A stretch of DNA of 64,000 nt from JANXQG01 sp963780045 (GTDB lineage Bacteria > Planctomycetota > Planctomycetia > Pirellulales > Thermoguttaceae), in assembly GCA_963780045.1 (NCBI GenBank), contig CAVZZZ010000005.1, positions 992,001 through 1,056,000 on the forward strand, given 5' to 3'. Positions within the stretch are counted from its first letter, which is position 1, and each line of letters starts with the position of its first letter. Below, in pieces: positions 24,181 through 31,887 of this stretch. The position numbers and the translations under genes were made by a program. The notes under the pieces are model-generated. The model did no database searches. It saw only the letters and a program-made list of their open reading frames with translations, and was not told where the DNA came from.

Positions 24181-25406
24181 TCAAGCCGACTGAAACCCAC
24201 GCCGTGCCAGCGCCTGTGAGACCGACGCCACCACCTGATCCACCGAAATCTCTCTCATGCACACGGGATCCTTGCAGGGCGAGAACCGGAAGTTAAAGGG
24301 GTTGATGCAGGGACTACAGGCCAGATTCGCCCAGAGGACGTGGATCCGCTCGCCGGGCGGTCCCCAAAGCTGCGGCGTTTCCGGTCCGAAGAGGACTACC
24401 GCGTCGATGTCGGTCATCGCGGCGAACTGGCTGGGCCCGCTGTCGCTGGCCACCAGCACGTCCGAGAGACAGAAAAGCGCGAGGAACTCGCGGAAGCTGG
24501 TCTGCCCGGCCATGTTTAAGAGTCGCGGCGAGGCGATTTCGCGGAGGATCGGCTCAAGGGCCGCCGCGTCCATCCCGGTGAGCACGACCGTCAATTCATT
24601 GTTTTGCGCAAGCAGCCGCCGCGCGACTGCCGTAAACCGCTCCATGGGCCACGATCGCAGCGGCACGATATCGCTGACGTTGGGGTTCAACAAGACGATC
24701 GGCCGCCGCACGGCATAGCCAGCGCGCTCGTCGAGCTTCTGCTGCACGCTGCGCAGCTCCTCCTCAGTCGGCTGGAAGTGGAATGTCGGCATCGGCTGGG
24801 CGGGAAACTGCCGCTTGGGCAGCGGACACTCGCCGGGCGGCGACTGGAGAACCTCGACGAGCAAATAGAAATCGCGCTGACGTGGATGTAGGGATTGTAT
24901 TGCACGCGGTGCGTCATCAGGTCGCCCCGGTAGGGACCGATCGACGTGAAGCGGTGCAGCCCCACGCGGCGCGTCGCACCGCTCAGATAGGCCAGGCACG
25001 CCGACGCTCGCGAGAAGAACTCCATGTCGATCACGGTGTCGATCTTCATCCGCCGTATTCGCCACACCGTGCTAAGCAAGTCGAGCACGATCCGCAGGAT
25101 GCCCTTGGACCGCACGACGATGATGTTCTGCTGCGGCACTTCGTCCAAAAGCCGGAGGATCGGCACGCTGTCCTGGAAGACCCAGAAGTAGACGTTTTCC
25201 CGCCCTACCATCTCCGCTGCGCGGCGCACGGCGGTGTACGCCTGGACGTGGGCGCCCAGCTCGATGAGCTTGAGAAAGACGATCTTCCGCGGCGGATCGG
25301 TCGGTGGGCGGCCGAAGAGTGCGGCCAGCCGGCGCACGACCGTCAGCACCCAGCACAGCGGAACTCCCAGCCACGCATCGACCACTTTGATGGTACGCGG
25401 ATTCAA
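24181..25406 (-). CDS. Glycosyltransferase family 9 (heptosyltransferase-like), one frame break
   Basis: The N-terminal part (25406 to about 24880) has 'KIVFLKLIELGAHVQAYTAV' (start of the GT9 acceptor domain) and 'IDTVIDMEFFSRASACLAYL'. The C-terminal part in the next frame has 'PIVLLNPNVSDIVPLRSWPM', 'LTGMDAAALEPILREIA' and 'DVLVASDSGPSQFAAMTDID' (the GT9 donor site), plus 'NLACSPCINPFNFRFSPC', a Cys-rich motif typical of GT9. The break is near 24879; adding one C gives 'NPYIHVQRDFYLLVEVL'. It probably transfers an ADP-heptose-like residue to the lipid A core. The start overlaps the HldE stop as ATGA. Confidence 0.82.
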
Positions 25407-26944
25407 GCCGGTTGCTCCCGCGGCCAGGGCGCGCGCTCGTGCGTCAGCGACGCCGCGCGTTCAGCCGCTCCCGCACGTTCAACCAGCCGCGCGGTGATCG
25501 AGGCAGTGGAGTAGCCCGGTTTCATGGCAAGTAACACGACGCAGCCGCCGTAGCGCTGGACGATCTCGTGGCCCACGACTCCATCAACATCGTACTGGTC
25601 CGCCTTGGCCAACACGTCGGGCTGAAGCCGTTCCACCAGCCCGGCAACGCTGGCTTCGTCGAAGATCACGACGTAATCGACGCAGGCCAGCGCGGCGAGC
25701 ATCTCGGCGCGGCCTTGCTGGTCGATCACGGGCCGAGTCGGCCCTTTGAGCTCGCGGACGCTGCGGTCGCTGTTCAGTCCTACCACAAGGCAGTCGCCGT
25801 GCCGCCGCGCCTCCTGCAGCGAAGCCACGTGGCCCGGATGCAAGAGATCGAAGCAGCCGTTGGTCATGACGATCGTCTGCCCGCTCTGGCGGCGGCGCTG
25901 CAACGCCTTCTCCAGCGATTCCAGCGGCAAGATCTTGCTTTCGGGCGTGGACGAGCTTCGCGCGATGCCTGCCAGCAATTCGCCGCGTGTAAGCGCCGCG
26001 ACGCCCATAGTTTCCACTTCCAAACCGCCGGCAAGATTGGCCAGCTCGATCACTGTGGCATAGTCCGCGCCGGCCGCTATGCCCAGGGCCATCGCGCTGA
26101 GGACCATGTCGCCCGCGCCGGTGATGTCGCAGACTTCCCGCGGCTGGGCGGGGAAGTGCCGGACGTTGCCCTGTACGTCGGCCCAGGCAATGCCGTCGCG
26201 GTCCAAGGTCACCGCGGCCGAGTCGATGCCGTAGCCGAGCAACTTTCGCGCGGCCTCCAAACCGTCTTCGGGCGTGATGATCTTCATTCCCGCCGCCAGG
26301 CCCGCTTCGGTGCGGTTGGGCGTAATACAGCCGCAGCCGGCGTAGCGGCCGTAGTCTACGTCGCGGGCCGGGTCGGCGATCACCGGCACGCCCGCCTTCC
26401 GCGCCATGGCCACGACTTCGGCGATCAGCTTCGGCGTGCAGACGCCCTTGTTGTAGTCGCTAATGGCGACTACGTCGGCCTCCGGCAGGCAGGAAGCAAT
26501 ATACTTCCGCATCCGTTCACTCAGGGCTTCATCGGTCGCCGCGATGCTCTCGCGGTCCAGCCGAAGCATGTGGTGGGGTGCGTGCGAGCGGATGCCGCCT
26601 AACAGCCGCTGCTTGACCGTCGTCGGGCGCATTTGATCGGACACGACTCCCTCGGCGTCAATCTGCAATTCCCCCAGTACCTCGCGCACCAGGCGTCCTT
26701 CAAGATCGTCGCCGACGACCGCAGCCAGGCACGGTAGCATTTCCAGTGCCACGAGCATCGTGGCCACGCTGCCAACCCCCCCAAGGCGGTGATCTTCCTT
26801 TTCGACGCGGAGGATCGGCACGGGGGCCTCGGGGCTGATTTTTTGCACATCGCCCCAGACGTAGCGGTCCAGCATCACGTCGCCCAGCAAAACAACCCGC
26901 CCCTTGTCGGCGCGGTTGAGCAAGTCAATTAGTTCCCTGGACAT
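25403..26944 (-). CDS. hldE: Bifunctional heptose kinase / adenylyltransferase HldE
   Basis: 513 residues starting MSRELIDLLN. The N-terminal PfkB domain (about 1-330): 'VVLLGDVMLDRYVWGDVQKI', 'PEAPVPILRVEKEDHRLGGV', 'DITGAGDMVLSAMALG'. The C-terminal nucleotidyltransferase domain (about 360-500): 'VMTNGCFDLLHPGHVASLQE' with the HxGH motif. It phosphorylates heptose 7-phosphate at C1 and, after GmhB, adenylates it to ADP-heptose. A longer frame to 27064 exists, but the family starts at 26944. The gene ends in a 4-base overlap with the GT9 gene, so it feeds that glycosyltransferase. The protein is at the family's usual length. Confidence 0.92.
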   Translation of the reverse strand: MSRELIDLLNRADKGRVVLLGDVMLDRYVWGDVQKISPEAPVPILRVEKEDHRLGGVGSVATMLVALEMLPCLAAVVGDDLEGRLVREVLGELQIDAEGVVSDQMRPTTVKQRLLGGIRSHAPHHMLRLDRESIAATDEALSERMRKYIASCLPEADVVAISDYNKGVCTPKLIAEVVAMARKAGVPVIADPARDVDYGRYAGCGCITPNRTEAGLAAGMKIITPEDGLEAARKLLGYGIDSAAVTLDRDGIAWADVQGNVRHFPAQPREVCDITGAGDMVLSAMALGIAAGADYATVIELANLAGGLEVETMGVAALTRGELLAGIARSSSTPESKILPLESLEKALQRRRQSGQTIVMTNGCFDLLHPGHVASLQEARRHGDCLVVGLNSDRSVRELKGPTRPVIDQQGRAEMLAALACVDYVVIFDEASVAGLVERLQPDVLAKADQYDVDGVVGHEIVQRYGGCVVLLAMKPGYSTASITARLVERAGAAERAASLTHERAPWPREQPA

Positions 26945-27102
26945 TCCTAATCCCAAGATGGCTGGATGATGGGCTACTAAGGCCAAGGCAAACTGCGGTT
27001 TGCGGCCGGTCCCAATACTATACCATAATTTGCGCAGGGCTTGAATTCCGCTATTTTCCCCCACATGCTAGTATTAGCCGCCACATCATTGGACTTTGAG
27101 GA

Positions 27103-29064
27103 ATGACCAGCAGAAAAGGCAAGGAGACCACCCTACCGAAACCACCCCGCGCGGAATCCGCGCCGGAGGCCGCCTTGCCGCCCGTGCCGGCGCCGGCACA
27201 GGCGAGTTGGCTGCGCTGGCTAGAACGCTTCGAGCTCGCCGAGTTGATCGCCGCGATCGCCTTCGCGCTCGCGCTGGGCTTGGTGCTCTATGCGCACGCA
27301 GGCGCCTTCTGGCGCGACGAGGCCTGCACGGTGCTGATATCGCAGGAGAAGAGCTGGTCGGCGATGTGGTGGGCGCTGGGGGCCGACCCGTTCCCCGTAC
27401 TGCCCGTCAGCCTCCTGCGGTTGTGGCAGATGCTGCCGTTTTGTTCGTCGGACGACGGGATTCGCCTTTACGCCACGCTGATTTCGTTAGCCCTGGTGCC
27501 GGCGACGATTTGGGCGTGCCGGCAGTTCGGGCGGCGGGCGCCGCTGGTAGCCCTAGCGCTTTTGCCCTTCAATCCGGCCGTCTTTTACCACTCGGCCACA
27601 AACCGGGCGTACGGCTTGGCGGCATTGACGACGCTCGTCTGCCTCGGCGCGACGTGGCGGTTCGCGACGGCCCCCTCCCGCCGTTGGGCCGCGGCGGCAA
27701 TGGTCTCAATGCTGTTGTGCGTCCATTCCAATTACCACAACTGCTACATCCTTTTTGCCATCGGCGTCGCCGCTGCTTTGTGTTGCCTGCTGGTGAAACT
27801 CTGGAAGCGGGCGGCGGTCATCTTGACGATGTGTTTTTTCGCCGCGCTTTCCATGCTGCCCTATCTGACCGTCGTTCCGTATTACTGGGACTCGGTCAAG
27901 ATCACGCAGATGGACCACGCGGTGTCGGCAATCCTCGCCCAGTTCGCGCTTGCCCTCTGCGGCGACATCAGTTTTGGCGCCAAGCTTCAGGGAATGCCGC
28001 CGCTGTTGATCATCTGGTGTATCCTCGGCGCGCTGGCCGTCGGGTATTCCGCTTATGCATTGGTGCGGAGCGTACGGGGCAGAGGAGAAGAAGGGGAGAA
28101 AGGGAGAAAGGGAGAAAGGGAGATGGAGCCGGTCTCCCTTTCTCCCTCTCCCCACCTCTCCCCTTCTCCGCATGCCTTTGCCTTGATCACCATCGTGATT
28201 ACTCTCGGGGCCGCGTTTCTTTTCGTGAAGTCGAGCAAGATGTTCCCCAATGTCTGGTATTTCATACCGGTCATCGCCGTGCTGGCGGCGATGATCGACG
28301 TCGCCTTGCAGGACCAGCGCCGGGCGTGGCTGTGGATCGCCGGCCGGTCCCTGATATTCATTACCGTCGTGGCCTTTTCCGCGCAGCCGCTGTGGGACGA
28401 CGCGCACTTGCGACGGACGAACCTGGACGTCACCGCCCGCACGGTTGCCGAGCATGCCGATTCGGGCGATCTGGTGCTGGTCAACCCGTTTTGGCTCACG
28501 CCGGGGTTCAAGTACTACTATCACGGCAAGGCGCCGTGGAATTGCCTGCCTATGGTCTCCGCCGCGGGAATGGCATCGGAAGACCAACATGCGGCGATTA
28601 AGGAAATGATGGTGCGGCCCGATTCGTTTGCGCCGACTTTAGACGCCGTCAAGCGCACGCTCTCGTCGGGCCATCGCGTGTGGATGGTCGGCGGCGTGGA
28701 CCTGACCGTGCCGGTTCACAAGAACGCGATCAAAGTCGCGACGTTCGCGGGGCGCCCCGTCTACGTCGTGAACTTGACGGATCTTCCGCCGCCCCATAAC
28801 CCGCCGGCGATCCCCGCCGCGCCCGACTCGCAATACGGCTGGGACAACAACGCGTATACGCAGCTCTGGTCGATGAACCTGGGCGACTACCTGGAAAGGC
28901 ACGGACAATACCTGGTGATCGACCCAGCGCCGGTGCTTGAACTTCCCTTGCTGCAAAGGCTCATGGCGCCGTTGGGCGTGCAGACGCAAGAGACACCAGT
29001 CCCGCAGCCGGTAAGCTCGTTGGAAGATAGGCAATTGGAGATTATTCAGGGCTGGCGGAAGTAA
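27103..29064 (+). CDS. Multi-span membrane glycosyltransferase-like protein (GT39/PMT type)
   Basis: 653 residues. After a proline-rich cytosolic N-terminus, about 9-10 hydrophobic segments follow. 'AHAGAFWRDEACTVLISQEK' places an acidic pair in the first outer loop, as in GT-C enzymes (GT39/GT83), and 'NPAVFYHSATNRAYGLAALT' is the usual second loop. The last ~220 residues are soluble ('DSGDLVLVNPFWLTPGFKYY'). A purine/pyrimidine palindrome (28081-28170) adds a low-complexity loop before 'HAFALITIVITLG'. It probably uses a polyprenyl-linked sugar donor at the outer face. Donor and acceptor cannot be inferred. It is transcribed opposite to the neighbouring operon. Confidence 0.75.
   Translation: MTSRKGKETTLPKPPRAESAPEAALPPVPAPAQASWLRWLERFELAELIAAIAFALALGLVLYAHAGAFWRDEACTVLISQEKSWSAMWWALGADPFPVLPVSLLRLWQMLPFCSSDDGIRLYATLISLALVPATIWACRQFGRRAPLVALALLPFNPAVFYHSATNRAYGLAALTTLVCLGATWRFATAPSRRWAAAAMVSMLLCVHSNYHNCYILFAIGVAAALCCLLVKLWKRAAVILTMCFFAALSMLPYLTVVPYYWDSVKITQMDHAVSAILAQFALALCGDISFGAKLQGMPPLLIIWCILGALAVGYSAYALVRSVRGRGEEGEKGRKGEREMEPVSLSPSPHLSPSPHAFALITIVITLGAAFLFVKSSKMFPNVWYFIPVIAVLAAMIDVALQDQRRAWLWIAGRSLIFITVVAFSAQPLWDDAHLRRTNLDVTARTVAEHADSGDLVLVNPFWLTPGFKYYYHGKAPWNCLPMVSAAGMASEDQHAAIKEMMVRPDSFAPTLDAVKRTLSSGHRVWMVGGVDLTVPVHKNAIKVATFAGRPVYVVNLTDLPPPHNPPAIPAAPDSQYGWDNNAYTQLWSMNLGDYLERHGQYLVIDPAPVLELPLLQRLMAPLGVQTQETPVPQPVSSLEDRQLEIIQGWRK
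28081..28170. repeat. GGGAGAAAGGGAG palindromic element inside the membrane glycosyltransferase gene
   Basis: The left arm GGGGAGAAAGGGAGAAAGGG and right arm CTCCCTTTCTCCCTCTCC(CC) are complementary, and the centre is about 15 bases. It reads 'EEGEKGRKGEREMEPVSLS' then 'PSPHLSPSPH', in frame. Same family as 9285-9402 and 29068-29125. Confidence 0.85.
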
Positions 29065-29067
29065 GCA

Positions 29068-29125
29068 AGAAGGGGAGAAAGGGAGCGGGGGAGAAAGGGA
29101 GACTCTCCCTTTCTCCCTTTCCCCG
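29068..29125. repeat. GGGAGAAAGGGAG palindromic element after the glycosyltransferase stop
   Basis: AAGAAGGGGAGAAAGGGAG(CGG) with the complement CTCCCTTTCTCCCTTTCCCC. It lies between the convergent ends at 29064 and 29135 and could act as a bidirectional hairpin there. It lacks a clear T tract. Confidence 0.75.
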
Positions 29126-29134
29126 CGTCCTGCA

Positions 29135-30094
29135 TCACACGTTTCCAAACGGCTGGGCGGGCAGGATCTGATAGGCGGCGATCAGCTCGCGGATGCCTTC
29201 CTGGATGCCGTGGCAGGCCTTGAATCCCGCGGCCTCGATCTTCGCATTGGAGACGATGTAGTCGCGCTTGTCTGGGTCTTCGCCGATCGACGACTCGGTG
29301 ACGTAAAACTCCGGCAACTGCTTACTGATTTCCGCGCACAGCTCGCGCTTGGAAAGGTTGGCCTGCGAGAGGCCGACGTTGTACGCCTGGTCCTTCATGG
29401 GGTCGAAGTTCGTCAGGCAGTAGGAAAAGGCCGCGGCCGCGTCGCGGACGTGCAGATAATTCCGCTTGAAATCGGCCTCGAACAGCACCACGAAACGGTC
29501 CCGCACGGCCCGTTGCACGAAATCGTTGACCAGCAGGTCGGCCCTCATACGGGGGCTGACACCGAAGACGGTGGCCAGGCGGAAGGTGATCGCGCCGCCG
29601 GCGGCGAGGATTTCAGACTCGATCTGGGCCTTGAGCTTGCCATACAGGCTGATCGGCCGCAGCGGGGTCTCTTCGGTGCAGAACTTGCCCTTCTCGCCGA
29701 CGCCGTAGCCGCTGTTGGTCGTCGGATAAATGATCACCTGGGACTTCGATCGCCGCTTGAGGATTTCCCGCACGGCGTCGACGATGATCGACTGGGCGCC
29801 CACCGGATCGCGGCTGCACAACGGCGCGCCGGTCAGGCAGGCCAACGGGATGATCGCGTCCGCCTTCGGCACCACGCGGTCCAGCAGCGCCGGATCGCGG
29901 GCATCGCCGCGGACCATCGAGAAACAGCGGCTCGCGCAACAGTCCAGCAGCGTGGCCTGGCGGTACATGAAGTTGTCCAGTGCGACGACTTCATGCCCCT
30001 CGTCCAAGAGACGCGGCACCAGAATCGAGCCGATGTAGCCTGCGGCGCCGGTAACAAGTATTTTCATGAGCTTATCCAATGTGTTGTCGGTCAC
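29135..30094 (-). CDS. NAD-dependent epimerase/dehydratase
   Basis: Up to 319 residues. The Rossmann motif is 'ILVTGAAGYIGSILVPRLL', with 'VVALDNFMYRQATLLDCCA' following. SDR features 'IIPLACLTGAPLCSRDPVG', the catalytic block 'VIIYPTTNSGYGVGEKG' and 'LRPISLYGKLKAQIESEIL' (YxxxK), and 'AITFRLATVFGVSPRMRADL'. The GTG at 30094 overlaps the stop of the membrane gene as GTGA. The ATG at 30067 ('MKILVTG') is the alternative start. Probably a 4-epimerase or dehydratase for a nucleotide sugar made in this locus. Similar in type to the SDR at 19940. Confidence 0.85.
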   Translation of the reverse strand: MTDNTLDKLMKILVTGAAGYIGSILVPRLLDEGHEVVALDNFMYRQATLLDCCASRCFSMVRGDARDPALLDRVVPKADAIIPLACLTGAPLCSRDPVGAQSIIVDAVREILKRRSKSQVIIYPTTNSGYGVGEKGKFCTEETPLRPISLYGKLKAQIESEILAAGGAITFRLATVFGVSPRMRADLLVNDFVQRAVRDRFVVLFEADFKRNYLHVRDAAAAFSYCLTNFDPMKDQAYNVGLSQANLSKRELCAEISKQLPEFYVTESSIGEDPDKRDYIVSNAKIEAAGFKACHGIQEGIRELIAAYQILPAQPFGNV

Positions 30095-31887
30095 GGGCCG
30101 ATGCGGACTTCCGCCGGCGGCGAGATCTGAAGGAAACTGCCGCGGTCCTTCGCCAGCACTTTCAGCCCGACCCGGTGCATCCCCGCGGGCAACTGGCGCG
30201 GAGAGAATTCCCGCTTGAAGCCCGAATACCGCGCAGCGGAGTTGTGTAGTGCTTCCACCGCGTCGTCCCGCCGCATCCCATAATAAACCGGGTAGGAAAC
30301 GCCGTCAATATCCAGGTAAACGCCGCCGACGGGATGGTCCGCCTCGGCATCGACCACCCAACCCGACGCGGTCACGCAGCCCGTTTCCTTGTCGACGCGG
30401 AACTGGGGCAATCCTCCGGTGCGGGCCGAGGTCCGCGCGACCGGCAGAGAAGCAGCGGGAAGCTCGTAGTTCCGCACCGCTTCCTCGTCCGCAAAAATGT
30501 TCCAATGCCGCGGCTTGAGGAAATCGAGGCACGGCCGGACACGCGGCGCGTAGATGCCGGCCACGGTGCGGAAAACTTCGTCGGGCTGCGACTGGTACGT
30601 GCGAAAGACGAAAGCATAATACGCCTGAACGCCCTTGATGTCTCGGCCCGCCAACCAGCCGGCGCCCGTCGACAGGACTAGCCCAGCCGCAATTACAATC
30701 ATGAGGCAGCGCCAAAGCGCGCAGTTGAGCAGGCTTTGCTTCTGGAGGCTTGCGGCGGTGAGGATTCCGTAGGCCCCGATCACCAGCAAGAGGGAATAGG
30801 TCGCGTAGCGGCTGGACGACGATCGCCATGGCGACGCCGAAGCCCGACCGCCCCACCGTGACTTGCACCGCGATCAAGAGGCCGAAGGCGATGAGCGCCA
30901 GCCAGTACGACTGTCGCGCCGCATCTCGACGGGCGATCGCCAGGCAGGCGGCGACCGACGCCAGGAGGAGGATCGCGCCGCCAGCGGGGGCTACCAGCGC
31001 CCGTTGGCGATCGGCGCGAGCACGCGCATTGCGCTGCCCGAGGAGTTGGAGATTGGCGCTGTGGGGAACAGCGATCCGCCGATGTAGGTCAACAAGAACT
31101 CGGCTGAAAACGCCCAGGGCGGATGGCCGCTCGGCCAGGGGAAGCGCCAATAATAGGCCGCCGCCTCCATGCCGCCCGCGGCCAGCCACAGGCCCGAAAA
31201 GGCGGCTTTCCTGCGCCACGAAACGGGCAGGACCGCCAGTTGCATCAGTCCCACGGGCCAGGCCAAAATCCCTTGCCCTGCCGAAAAGGTCGCCAGCGTC
31301 GCAAACGCGCAGGCCGCCAAGTATTTGGCCAGGAGTTTTCCGCCGCTTTGCATCAGGTGCAGGCACAAGAATGCTGCCATTGCCGCAACCCCCACGAAAA
31401 CGAAGGCAAACTGATAGCCCACCAGCATGTTCTGGAATTGCCCCAGACTGAAGACCAAAAACGCGATGGGCACGGCCAGCCACAACGAGCGCCGTCCGCA
31501 CTGGCGGAGAAAGAGGAACAGATGCATTCCCAGCGCCGCGGCGAGCGTGCATTGCACGAGATACATCTCCGCGAGCGTGTTCCAGCGGGTAAGCAAACCC
31601 AGCGCGAACATGACCATCGTCGGCACAGTGTGCCGATGTTCGTTGTTGGGCGTCCAGAAGTCCCAAAAGCCCAACGTGCCGTTATACCATTTGCTGAACA
31701 GCGGCCCAACCGCGCCAATTTGATCCGCCCAACAGATGTTCGTGCCGCAGGCGTAGACATACAGAAGGCTCATCGCGACGGGCGCGAGGAGCATTGCCCA
31801 GGCCAGATAGCGGGACGTGCGGCCTTCGATGAACGACTTCCGAGAGCCCGAGCGGCCGAGGTCTTCTTGCGCACCGCCGAGTTTCAT
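30091..31887 (-). CDS. Large polytopic membrane protein (unidentified), two frame breaks
   Basis: Three consecutive minus-strand frames form one protein of about 597 residues. Part 1 is 31887 to about 31005 ('YLAWAMLLAPVAMSLLYVYA' and about six more helices), part 2 about 31005 to 30815 ('ILLLASVAACLAIARRDAA', 'YWLALIAFGLLIAVQVTVG'). Part 3 from about 30815 reads 'SSRYATYSLLLVIGAYGILT' and ends in a soluble domain ('CVTASGWVVDAEADHPVGG'). The short 'RYATYS' block followed by a helix is a feature I associate with multi-span proteins of surface-polysaccharide loci. Its start overlaps the GH92 stop (ATGA). I assign no enzymatic function; a polysaccharide membrane enzyme is plausible. Confidence 0.65.
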
